This document shows positions 1-5,606 of a stretch of 6,614 nucleotides of DNA, piece after piece. The stretch spans positions 1 to 6,614 of the forward strand of contig JAQUUB010000173.1 of NCBI GenBank assembly GCA_028694115.1, in the 5' to 3' direction. Every line of letters starts with the position of its first letter. Position 1 is the first letter of the stretch. The translations under genes and the position numbers were made by a program. Source of the stretch: Lachnospiraceae bacterium (GTDB lineage Bacteria; Bacillota_A; Clostridia; Lachnospirales; Lachnospiraceae). The notes under the pieces are model-generated. The model made no database searches. It saw only the letters and a list, made by a program, of their open reading frames with translations, and was not told the origin of the DNA.

Positions 1-139
1 ATGCCGCCGATTCCGTTTCATATTTACCAAGGAAATCACCGCACTGACTATATACAACAGTTCCCCATTCAGTATTTATGAAATTACATCGACTGAGTGC
101 CAGAGGATACCCCCAGCAACTAACAACCTTTTCTTTCAT
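1..139 (-). CDS. 5' portion of an unrecognised gene, cut by the left window edge
   Basis: On the minus strand an ATG at 139-137 shares one base with the TAA stop of the upstream resolvase-like gene (TAATG). It opens a frame of 46 codons that stays open to base 1. The N-terminus begins MKEKVVSCWGYPLALSR and contains three cysteines (residues 8, 18 and 33). The TAATG overlap is typical of translational coupling, and a GAAAAG stretch just upstream could assist reinitiation. I do not recognise the family, and 46 residues are too few to assign one. The open frame, overlap and normal codon use support a real gene. The rest lies outside the window. Confidence 0.55.
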   Translation of the reverse strand, partial: MKEKVVSCWGYPLALSRCNFINTEWGTVVYSQCGDFLGKYETESAA

Positions 140-555
140 TACTTTTCATCGCCTTCCGATACATATGGTGCGATGATTGCATGTTCAGAAAAATCAACGA
201 TGATCATGCCAAAATACATTGCTCTTTCAATGAACTTGTCCAGATCTTCATCATCATCTGTAATATCTGTCAGAGATTTCACAAAGATGACTCCTACTCT
301 GGAGTTTTCAATCCAGTCAGATAATCTGCTTACCTCGTCACGATCAATATCGCTACTGGCAAATTCATCTACTATAACGTCTACAACTTCCACATCTGTT
401 GCTTCTGCTACAATTGTCATTTCCGACACCAAATCATGAATTTTGTTGTCTGACATACGGGTTTTGATGAAGATGACTCCCTGTCCCTTTGGTACTCTTG
501 TGTCTTTTGCCTCTGTTTGGTGTTCGTCATTCATTCTAATAATCTTCTGTTCCAT
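139..555 (-). CDS. Resolvase-domain-like protein, probably catalytically inactive
   Basis: This 138-aa protein resembles only the N-terminal catalytic domain of small serine recombinases (gamma-delta resolvase family), preceded by about 25 extra residues. It has no C-terminal DNA-binding domain. Visible matches are a beta strand ending R33-M34-S35 (family Y-x-R-V-S with nucleophile Ser10), D63 to R72 (family Asp36 to Arg45) and V92-K93-S94-L95 followed by an acidic helix. The two arginines that bind the scissile phosphate (gamma-delta Arg68 and Arg71, in L-D-R-L-G-R-D) are aspartates here (D97 and D100, in LTDITDD). Strand exchange is therefore unlikely even though the serine is kept. An accessory or regulatory role, or decay, is inferred. 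The ATG is chosen because TAGGAGA lies 6 nt upstream. The next gene starts on its stop codon. Confidence 0.75.
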   Translation of the reverse strand: MEQKIIRMNDEHQTEAKDTRVPKGQGVIFIKTRMSDNKIHDLVSEMTIVAEATDVEVVDVIVDEFASSDIDRDEVSRLSDWIENSRVGVIFVKSLTDITDDDEDLDKFIERAMYFGMIIVDFSEHAIIAPYVSEGDEK

Positions 556-561
556 TGTTTT

Positions 562-630
562 TCTCCTATTCTGGTATTTGATTAGGAGAGCTTCTGCGCA
601 TCCACTCTCGTGGTTTAGGTCTTGCTGACC
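562..630 (-). promoter_or_regulatory. Structured 5' leader with possible ribosome-binding-site sequestration
   Basis: In the minus-strand RNA the SD TAGGAGA (568-562) is exactly complementary to an upstream TCTCCTA (589-583), with a 14-nt loop. The CTCTC part of this anti-SD (590-586) can instead pair with GAGAG (609-605), which is also the tetraloop of a small hairpin, CCAC-GAGA-GTGG (613-602). A further hairpin, GGTC-AGCAA-GACC, lies at 630-618. The 7-bp sequestering helix and its competing partner suggest a translational switch for the resolvase-like gene. The 4-bp hairpins alone could occur by chance. No known riboswitch fits convincingly. Confidence 0.4.
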
Positions 631-638
631 ATATATAA

Positions 639-667
639 ATTGTACTTTGATTTACCTGATAAATTAA
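639..667 (-). promoter_or_regulatory. Weak candidate promoter for the resolvase-like gene
   Basis: The minus strand has TACAAT (644-639) as a good -10 and TTAATT (667-662) as a poor -35, 17 bp apart. Transcription would start just before the leader hairpins at 630-602, which fits, but the -35 matches the consensus at only three of six positions. Confidence 0.3.
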
Positions 668-716
668 TGGATAGGTATTCGGGGTTATTCTATAAAACTC
701 CGCATGTTATTCAGGG

Positions 717-1067
717 TTAAGCACTAGGTTGCTGCAATATAATTTCAATCATCCCATGTATTCTTGCTAAATCAAATTCTGTACACGACTGTAAAATGCT
801 ATTAATCTGTGTAATTTCATTTGATTTTGTAGGTAGCAATTCCCTCTCAATTCCAAAATATAGATAATCAGCAGAGATATTAAACATTTGACATATCTTT
901 AATATGTATTCAGGCATACAATTTGTCTTTCCATTTTCAATATTGGATATACTATCTACCGATAAAAATAATTTTTCAGCCATTATTTCTTGAGTCATTC
1001 CATGATTTTTACGAACTGCTTTAAGTCGTTTGCCAAATTCTCTAGAATCGTGTACACATTGTTCCAT
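717..1067 (-). CDS. Xre-family helix-turn-helix regulator 1
   Basis: This 116-aa protein has a Cro/CI-type HTH in its N-terminal half (about residues 9-65), including the G-M-T-Q-E turn, the SVDSISNIENGK recognition helix and a clostridial CMPEYILKICQMFNISADYLYFG stretch. A helical C-terminal tail (about 85-113) probably mediates dimerisation. No membrane or ligand domain is visible. It is a paralogue of the genes at 3493-3848 and 5729-6067. The ATG is supported by AAAGGAGG 10 nt upstream and by the shared GCAGAGATGGAA context at the frameshifted paralogue's start. The U-tract of a strong terminator hairpin ends 3 nt before this SD, so its mRNA must start upstream and read through. The likely role is a local repressor or autoregulator; the targets are not shown by the sequence. 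Confidence 0.9.
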   Translation of the reverse strand: MEQCVHDSREFGKRLKAVRKNHGMTQEIMAEKLFLSVDSISNIENGKTNCMPEYILKICQMFNISADYLYFGIERELLPTKSNEITQINSILQSCTEFDLARIHGMIEIILQQPSA

Positions 1068-1088
1068 CTCTGCTAATCCTCCTTTCTG

Positions 1089-1145
1089 AAAAAAATAAAA
1101 GCCACCTATAGAACATTGTTATTACAACGTTCTATAGGTGGCTTT
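1089..1145 (-). terminator. Strong intrinsic terminator in the leader of Xre regulator 1
   Basis: A perfect 17-bp inverted repeat (arms 1098-1114 and 1129-1145, cores GCCACCTATAGAAC and GTTCTATAGGTGGC) encloses a 14-nt loop that can itself pair TTGT with ACAA. On the minus strand it is followed by TTTTATTTTTTT, so it works in that direction. The plus-strand side has only a poor T-tract. It lies after the methylase operon but in front of the Xre SD. It is either the operon end with readthrough or an attenuator. Confidence 0.85.
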
Positions 1146-1176
1146 CTCCTGTGGGAACCTCATCCTATAGTAATAT

Positions 1177-1206
1177 AACTGGTTTCTCATTTTGGGAAAC
1201 CTAGTT
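1177..1206 (-). other. Hairpin just downstream of the methylase operon stop
   Basis: AACTGGTTTC (1177-1186) pairs with GAAACC-t-AGTT (1196-1206), giving 10 bp with one bulged base. It starts 4 nt after the stop codon of the 60-aa gene on the minus strand. No U-tract follows, so it is not a terminator by itself. It could protect the mRNA 3' end or be part of the leader of Xre regulator 1. Confidence 0.4.
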
Positions 1207-1210
1207 TATC

Positions 1211-1393
1211 TTACATTAATGGTTTATCTAATTGCTTCTTAATAAATTCAACATCAACATATTCCATTTTTCCATCCCTCTTAATCTGTATAATTCTTAT
1301 ACCATTCAGATCTTCAAGCATTCCGATAAGCATTCCACCAGGTGTTGTTACTGCATTAGATTTCTTTTTATCTTTACCATATCGTCTATTCAT
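1211..1393 (-). CDS. 60-aa basic protein, third gene of the S/M operon
   Basis: This 60-aa protein has a lysine/arginine-rich N-terminus (R3, R4, K7, K9-K11) followed by what looks like one small beta-rich fold (about 24-48, ending in a YVDVEFI strand). I do not recognise the family. Its ATG overlaps the end of the HsdM-like gene by 8 nt. AAGGAG lies 7 nt upstream, inside the methylase gene, so the two are almost certainly co-transcribed and coupled. The position suggests an accessory subunit or regulator of the S/M complex, which is inference from context only. The stop is followed by a hairpin and a terminator. Confidence 0.75.
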   Translation of the reverse strand: MNRRYGKDKKKSNAVTTPGGMLIGMLEDLNGIRIIQIKRDGKMEYVDVEFIKKQLDKPLM

Positions 1394-2810
1394 TCACATT
1401 CTCCTTCTTGCTTCCCCATAAACTATAATAATTAAGTACCGCATCATTAAAATCTTTTTCCGATTGATGATACTGATTAATCAATTCGTTTTGCAGTTTG
1501 AGCATATCTATAGTTCGCTCTTTCTGTTTGATCATATTAGTTATCTCACGTAAATATATACTTGGCGTCAGATTAAAGTCTTGCTTTTCAATTTCATCTG
1601 CTCCAACTAATCTACTGATACCATCTACCTCTATGATATCGTTTACAAATTTGCTCAGTTTTTTACTATCTAGATATTTGGCATTTTTACCTTTATCCTT
1701 ATCAAGAAAATACTGTTCACCTTTATTTGAACTTAAATCAATCATTTGTATCATCTTGCAGGCTTGAGTTTCTTCACCTTTTTTTAGTATAATAATGCAC
1801 AGACGTACCGCTGAAGTGGAAGTCCATGTAGGCAATTGAATTACTGCCTTAATACTATTTCTATTTATTATTCTGTATCTATCTTCTTTGGTGTTTCCTT
1901 CTCTTGATAAAGAAGAACATGGTGCAATCATTACTCCAATTCCTTTTTCATCTAATTTCTGGATCATATGACGTGCATAAATCCACGAGCCACTATCTGG
2001 AATCGAATCAGAATATAAAAATTCACTGCGAATATCCGAACTATACAACTTCTGTTGGTTAACATATCTATCCGTCAATGGTGGAGCCGAAATAATTCTA
2101 TCTACTTTTTTGATATCATATTTTACTGTCATAGGTTTTTGCAATGCATCACCTACATCAATGTGTACTTCCCTTGCTCCTGCCATCTTGCAGAGTATAT
2201 ATGCCACAATTGCCTTTTCTATATCTTCCTCTTGTCCATATAGAATTGACCCGGTTGTTCCAGCCATTGCTAACAAGGTACCTGTTCCACATGCACAGTC
2301 ATATATACTCATATTATCATCTGCATTTAATAAATCTGCTGCACATATGACTAAACTCATATCATTCTGTGAAATATCATCTTTAAATGTATGCGAGCCA
2401 TATAAAGACGAAAAACGAGAAACCAATGCAATAACTACTTCGCCAGCTACATTATCATCCTTAAAATCAATTTGATTTATCTCATTAAGAACACCTATAA
2501 ACTCTCTTGGCATCATTTCAAAATTAATATCTTGAGAATACTTATATGCGACATTGTCTGAGCAATCATTTTCTGTTAATTGTTTTTGCCACAATTTACT
2601 TATAATGTCTTTTTCAAATACTTCTGTATTTTCGTAGTTACTTATCAGTTGACCAAAAGTATCCTCATTTGACAAATCTGATAAATATTTTAAATATACA
2701 AGATAAACCGTTGAAACAATACTTTTACTTCTAATTGAATCATAGTATTTCCAACCTGCTAGTTCATGTTCAATTTTCAGAAACAATGATACATAATCAA
2801 TTTTTTTCAT
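1386..2810 (-). CDS. HsdM-like N6-adenine DNA methyltransferase with altered catalytic motif
   Basis: This 474-aa protein has the layout of type I modification subunits. An N-terminal helical region (about 1-130) precedes a Rossmann-type SAM-binding domain with motif I D171-C-A-C-G-T-G-T-L-L, a motif II YGQE (191-194) and a GDAL motif (220-223). Motif IV, normally N/D-P-P-F/Y/L, reads S241-A-P-P-L. The Asn/Asp that holds the target adenine amino group is replaced by Ala242. The usual TP segment before motif I is also absent (GSHTFKDDIS instead). C-terminal DFNLTPSIYL (411-420) and a heptad-like helix (about 421-450) resemble the HsdM region that contacts HsdS. SAM binding is plausible, but adenine methylation is doubtful. 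The start overlaps the HsdS-like gene by 14 nt, with GAGAGGTG upstream. No HsdR is visible in the window. Confidence 0.88.
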   Translation of the reverse strand: MKKIDYVSLFLKIEHELAGWKYYDSIRSKSIVSTVYLVYLKYLSDLSNEDTFGQLISNYENTEVFEKDIISKLWQKQLTENDCSDNVAYKYSQDINFEMMPREFIGVLNEINQIDFKDDNVAGEVVIALVSRFSSLYGSHTFKDDISQNDMSLVICAADLLNADDNMSIYDCACGTGTLLAMAGTTGSILYGQEEDIEKAIVAYILCKMAGAREVHIDVGDALQKPMTVKYDIKKVDRIISAPPLTDRYVNQQKLYSSDIRSEFLYSDSIPDSGSWIYARHMIQKLDEKGIGVMIAPCSSLSREGNTKEDRYRIINRNSIKAVIQLPTWTSTSAVRLCIIILKKGEETQACKMIQMIDLSSNKGEQYFLDKDKGKNAKYLDSKKLSKFVNDIIEVDGISRLVGADEIEKQDFNLTPSIYLREITNMIKQKERTIDMLKLQNELINQYHQSEKDFNDAVLNYYSLWGSKKENVNE

Positions 2811-3405
2811 GTTGAAACACCTCTCTGACTGTATCCATTACAATATTTTCTACAAGTTCCATTTCATGTTTTTTCATTTTTGATAATATTACCTGTCTTT
2901 CACTAAAAGCCATAAAAATTTTTCCTATAGCTATCTGCTCAGATATTTCTGGTAATGGAATTGGAAGTTTCCTTATATCTCCAATTTTTAATAATGACGC
3001 TGCAGATGCGCGATTTGCCGCCATTAAATATTCTTTTACAAATCGTGAATTCAAATAACTAACAAGATAATATGGATCAACTTCTGCTCTATTAACATTT
3101 CTTATTAAACAGCAAAACGAAGGAATAAAAAGTCCACCATATTCTCTTTCAATATATACAGAATCATATGGTTGATTCATTTTCATGATAATATCCCCAT
3201 ATTGGGTTACTTTTTCTTGCTTTACCTCTTTTAACAAATTGATCTTTTGTATTTCATCCATATCAATCATCCCACAAGCAATTGATTTCAGTGGTAAAAT
3301 ACCTATTTCTCCGATTTTCATATCGTTTTTTTTACATTCAACCCTTGAAATAACTGTTCCAGTTGCTATTTCATTAACAAGTTCGTTTAACTCTACTATT
3401 TTCAT
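2797..3405 (-). CDS. Half-size HsdS-like specificity subunit (single target-recognition domain)
   Basis: This 202-aa protein is about half a classical type I S subunit. It has one target-recognition domain (about 1-148, with GDIIMKMNQP and a PYYLVSYLNS helix, both common in the family), then the conserved spacer: KLPIPLPEISEQIAIGKIF (147-164) and a long helix to about residue 192. Two copies would be needed to form a full bipartite recognition unit. I use the ATG at 3405 because GGAGG (3415-3411) is 5 nt upstream. A TTG five codons earlier would start inside a direct repeat with no SD. It is the first gene of the operon behind a consensus promoter. It presumably guides the HsdM-like protein to DNA. 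Confidence 0.85.
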   Translation of the reverse strand: MKIVELNELVNEIATGTVISRVECKKNDMKIGEIGILPLKSIACGMIDMDEIQKINLLKEVKQEKVTQYGDIIMKMNQPYDSVYIEREYGGLFIPSFCCLIRNVNRAEVDPYYLVSYLNSRFVKEYLMAANRASAASLLKIGDIRKLPIPLPEISEQIAIGKIFMAFSERQVILSKMKKHEMELVENIVMDTVREVFQHEKN

Positions 3406-3410
3406 ATTAT

Positions 3411-3415
3411 CCTCC
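3411..3415 (-). promoter_or_regulatory. Ribosome-binding site abutting an operator-like repeat
   Basis: GGAGG on the minus strand decides the ATG at 3405. Its 5' edge touches the promoter-downstream copy of the 22-bp repeat directly. A protein bound there would cover the early transcribed region, and the repeat is also present in the mRNA leader next to the SD. Confidence 0.7.
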
Positions 3416-3437
3416 GTCAAGTATTAGACGTACACTT
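3416..3437. repeat. 22-bp direct repeat, promoter-downstream copy (putative operator)
   Basis: This copy is identical over 22 bp to 3470-3491. On the plus strand it begins GTCAAGTATT and ends GACGTACACTT. Its core AAGT...ACTT is an imperfect dyad, as expected for an Xre-type dimer. It occupies roughly +2 to +24 of the predicted S/M operon transcript. Confidence 0.85.
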
Positions 3438-3445
3438 CATTTTGA

Positions 3446-3474
3446 ATTATATCAACAGCTTTATACATTGTCAA
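3446..3474 (-). promoter_or_regulatory. Perfect-consensus housekeeping promoter of the S/M operon
   Basis: The minus strand carries TTGACA (3474-3469), a 17-bp spacer and TATAAT (3451-3446), an exact match to the vegetative sigma consensus. The start point would be near 3439, giving a leader of about 33 nt before the HsdS-like ATG. The -35 shares five bases with the upstream 22-bp repeat, and the second repeat lies just after the start point. A promoter this strong with operators on both sides suggests tight repression. Confidence 0.88.
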
Positions 3475-3491
3475 GTATTAGACGTACACTT
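3470..3491. repeat. 22-bp direct repeat overlapping the -35 (putative operator)
   Basis: This exact copy of 3416-3437 lies 54 bp away, close to five helical turns, so both copies face nearly the same side of the DNA. It begins 1 bp after the stop codon of the frameshifted Xre regulator 2 and covers TTGAC of the -35. A bound repressor here would block RNA polymerase. Confidence 0.85.
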
Positions 3492-3492
3492 T

Positions 3493-3848
3493 TTATACAG
3501 TTGGCTGTGCTAAGATTATCTGAATCATACTATCTATTCTTCCTAAGTCAAATTCATTACATGATTTCAACTTTTCAAGTATATTATCAATACTACATTT
3601 TTCCTGCTTCTCAACAAGCTCTTTTTGAAATCCAAAATACAGGTTATCAGCAGAGATATTTAGTATTTGGCATATCTTAGTAACATGCTCTGGCATGCAA
3701 GTAGTTTTACCTGTCTCATAATTAGAAATACTGTCTGCTGACACCATGAGAAGTTCTGCTAATTTCTCTTGGGTATATCCGCTTTCTTTGCGTAACTTCT
3801 TTAAACGTTTCCAAATTCTTTTGAATCGTAATTATATTCAAATTCCAT
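3493..3848 (-). pseudogene. Xre-family regulator 2, disrupted by a 1-bp frameshift
   Basis: Translation from the ATG at 3848 (GGAGG 11 nt upstream; GCAGAGATGGAA context shared with Xre regulator 1) gives MEFEYNYDSKEFGNV and then a TAA. Shifting one base at the T-run 3808-3810 restores the family sequence R-L-K-K-L-R-K-E-S-G-Y-T-Q-E and continues unbroken for 104 residues. One missing T would give a 118-aa intact protein matching its 116- and 112-aa paralogues. The downstream frame holds the recognition helix VSADSISNYETGK and CMPEHVTKICQILNISADNLYFG. An internal ATG at 3747 would give only half an HTH. The gene lies directly before the operator-bracketed S/M promoter, so it was probably the cognate regulator. 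A real mutation and a sequencing error cannot be told apart here. Confidence 0.85.
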
Positions 3849-3919
3849 CTCTGCTGACACCTCCTTCCTTTTAGTAATTTATATCCCTACAATCGTTATC
3901 TATTTTTATTTTGTAAGGT

Positions 3920-4174
3920 TTATAAATTGAAATATGTTATTGCATTTTGCGTCCTATTTTCAATTTCTTTATCCAACGCTTCACCCGACAGACAATTTAA
4001 CTGCCAAAGAAAAGCAGTAAACACCGCTGTACCATCTGTTTTTTTGTAATAATGTGGACGTCTCTTAAATGTGTTTGGAATTGGATCAAACTTAAGTTGT
4101 TCACTTAATCCTCTCTTTCTAATACTTTCATTAATTTTGTTTTCAATCTCTTTGTTAATTTCTTTTTTTGACAT
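3920..4174 (-). CDS. 84-aa protein of unknown function
   Basis: The frame is open further upstream, but the ATG at 4174 (MSKKEINKEI) is preferred because AAAGGA lies 8 nt upstream. The longer version would start inside a terminator hairpin. The first 25 residues form a charged helix. A middle section rich in basic and aromatic residues (KRRPHYYKKTDGTAVFTAFLWQL, about 37-59, given here in sense order) is followed by a second charged helix. There is no signal peptide or recognised motif, and I do not know the family. It sits between the 416-aa gene and the disrupted Xre regulator 2, 71 nt before the latter. The upstream terminator leaves only about 38 nt before the ATG, so expression probably depends on readthrough. 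Confidence 0.65.
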   Translation of the reverse strand: MSKKEINKEIENKINESIRKRGLSEQLKFDPIPNTFKRRPHYYKKTDGTAVFTAFLWQLNCLSGEALDKEIENRTQNAITYFNL

Positions 4175-4212
4175 CGTTTTTGTCCTTTCTAAATGCAGAG
4201 TATTTTGGTAAC

Positions 4213-4241
4213 AAAAAAAGGGTACCATAATAGCACCCTTT
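4213..4241 (-). terminator. Intrinsic terminator after the 416-aa gene
   Basis: AAAGGGT (4217-4223) and ACCCTTT (4235-4241) pair. In the minus-strand RNA the stem can gain three more pairs (G-U, C-G, U-G), leaving an AUUAU loop. It is followed by a run of seven Ts on the minus strand (4219-4213). It starts about 20 nt after the stop codon of the 416-aa gene and also lies in the leader of the 84-aa gene. Confidence 0.8.
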
Positions 4242-4259
4242 CACATTTAAGTTCAAAAA

Positions 4260-5510
4260 CTATTTTTGTTTTTTATTAAGGAACTCCCAAATCGTATTTC
4301 CAACAAATTTTTCAGCAAGCTTTCTGGTAATATTTCCCTCGCCTTCGCATTGCTGATATCGTTCCACATATTTTTTATTGATTTTATTGAAAAAATCAAA
4401 TGTTCTATCTCCTTCATCTGACTTTAACGCTTCTATTCTCTGATTTAAATTCAGAATATCCATTTGTCTTTCTGATATCTCGCGCTCATACAGTTGAATT
4501 AAAGCTTTTTTAGAATCAAATTCCTTTTGTTCAATTCTCTGTGCAAAATTCTTCCAGCCAGTTGCCCCTTTATAATAATTCTGGAATATTTCTCTTTTAT
4601 CTATTTGCCCTTGCTCTGCAATCGGTCTAATCACCTCTTTATAATATTCCTCGCGCCTTGTTTGTATTTTCTGCGTATCAGTATAATCTGATAACTCACA
4701 ATTTTCATATTGTAGCTCTGACCGAATATCTCCTATTTCTTGCGAAAGCATTTTTATTAAATACCCAATTCCTTCATCGATACCTATATTAGGCGAATTG
4801 ATTTTTTTAATTATTTCTTCATTATTTAATTCTTCATCATCTTCTATATTTTCTATCTGTATTGCTCTCATAAAATCCCGGCACGCATCCTCATAACTAC
4901 TATATTTAGAATAGAGGACTTCTTCTATACTTTTAGGTTCATCTTCTTCCATCCCAGTTAATAAACCTATCATACGTTGGTTTGAAAACACGTGATAATT
5001 CGCCATGTCCATTTTAATATTTAATTCTTTGAGTAAAGCTCCTACATCTTCTCTTTGTTCTGTCATATAATTTGTTGTAAACATTGATAATGATGTAACC
5101 ATGCGCTCAATCCATACTGTCACCTCCATTGCTACCATGTGGCTTGGTAACAGATATACTAAATCCTTCAAATCTTCTGGTAATTTTTCTACTTTCTCCA
5201 GGATCTTCTGATAATAGTTTTTTACATCAATTGCATTAACATTTTCAATTGAAGAGTTTTCTCTTTTCGTTGGATTAAATTCCTGGCATTTAATAAGTAG
5301 TGCTACTAATTCAGCACATTCAGCTGGGAAGAAATTTTCTCCACCACTTATCTCACCTGCATCCATTTTAAAATTTTCAACTGGAATATTGTACTTATTA
5401 CAAATCACTTTTAACTTATTGTCGAAAGTATTACTATTATTACATCCACTCAGTTGCTTCATTTCCTTTCTTGAAAAATCAACAATTCTTCTTTTTTCCA
5501 TTTTAGACAT
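4260..5510 (-). CDS. 416-aa protein of unknown function, mostly helical
   Basis: I do not recognise this family. The ATG has a full AGGAGG 8 nt upstream. Residues about 9-75 could be a small DNA-binding-type domain (FSRKEMKQLSG, NKLKVICNKYNI, then ENFFPAECAELVALLIK), though this is only a shape resemblance. The middle (about 95-260) is helical with an acidic stretch IEDDEELNNEEI (222-233). The C-terminal part (about 325-365) is strongly charged and heptad-like, probably a coiled coil, followed by a basic tail ending LNKKQK. There is no signal peptide or clear membrane segment, so it is probably cytoplasmic. It has its own promoter (5641-5669) and terminator, so it is a separate transcription unit between two Xre genes. 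An effector or a plasmid/phage-type replication or partition function are both possible; neither is shown. Confidence 0.8.
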   Translation of the reverse strand: MSKMEKRRIVDFSRKEMKQLSGCNNSNTFDNKLKVICNKYNIPVENFKMDAGEISGGENFFPAECAELVALLIKCQEFNPTKRENSSIENVNAIDVKNYYQKILEKVEKLPEDLKDLVYLLPSHMVAMEVTVWIERMVTSLSMFTTNYMTEQREDVGALLKELNIKMDMANYHVFSNQRMIGLLTGMEEDEPKSIEEVLYSKYSSYEDACRDFMRAIQIENIEDDEELNNEEIIKKINSPNIGIDEGIGYLIKMLSQEIGDIRSELQYENCELSDYTDTQKIQTRREEYYKEVIRPIAEQGQIDKREIFQNYYKGATGWKNFAQRIEQKEFDSKKALIQLYEREISERQMDILNLNQRIEALKSDEGDRTFDFFNKINKKYVERYQQCEGEGNITRKLAEKFVGNTIWEFLNKKQK

Positions 5511-5606
5511 TCTATCATCCTCCTAATTCTTATGTAGTATTATTGGTTTATATTAAGGTAATGGAATTAACTTATACATTTTCTATTCAGTACAAACAGT
5601 ATTTCA

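Noticed and set aside
173..439. Plus-strand ORFs such as 173-439, 443-628, 1232-1435, 2110-2475 and 3185-3427
   Set aside because: All lie opposite well-supported minus-strand genes or their leaders, have low-complexity Ser/Ile-rich translations and lack ribosome-binding sites.
562..630. Similarity to a c-di-GMP-I riboswitch (AAACCA, GNRA tetraloop, TGGA-x-GC order)
   Set aside because: The conserved GCAAAGC core and the tetraloop-receptor helix are missing; only a short motif order is shared.
684..712. GTTATTC repeated 22 bp apart (684-690 and 706-712) downstream of Xre regulator 1, with a weak CGGGGTT/AACTCCG stem
   Set aside because: It is short, and I see no good promoter or T-tract beside it; too weak to call an operator or terminator.
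1177..1187. 11-bp match AACTGGTTTCT shared with 6184-6194, both in Xre leaders
   Set aside because: A match this short is expected by chance in an AT-rich 6.6-kb window, and the surrounding structures differ.
3406..3420. TTG start at 3420 for the HsdS-like gene
   Set aside because: It lies within the 22-bp repeat with no SD upstream; ATG 3405 has GGAGG at the right place.
3416..3491. CRISPR-like or iteron array
   Set aside because: There are only two repeat copies and they bracket a promoter exactly; an operator pair explains them better.
4175..4228. Upstream ATG (4228) for the 84-aa gene
   Set aside because: The start codon would lie in the terminator hairpin, without an SD; ATG 4174 has AAAGGA 8 nt upstream.
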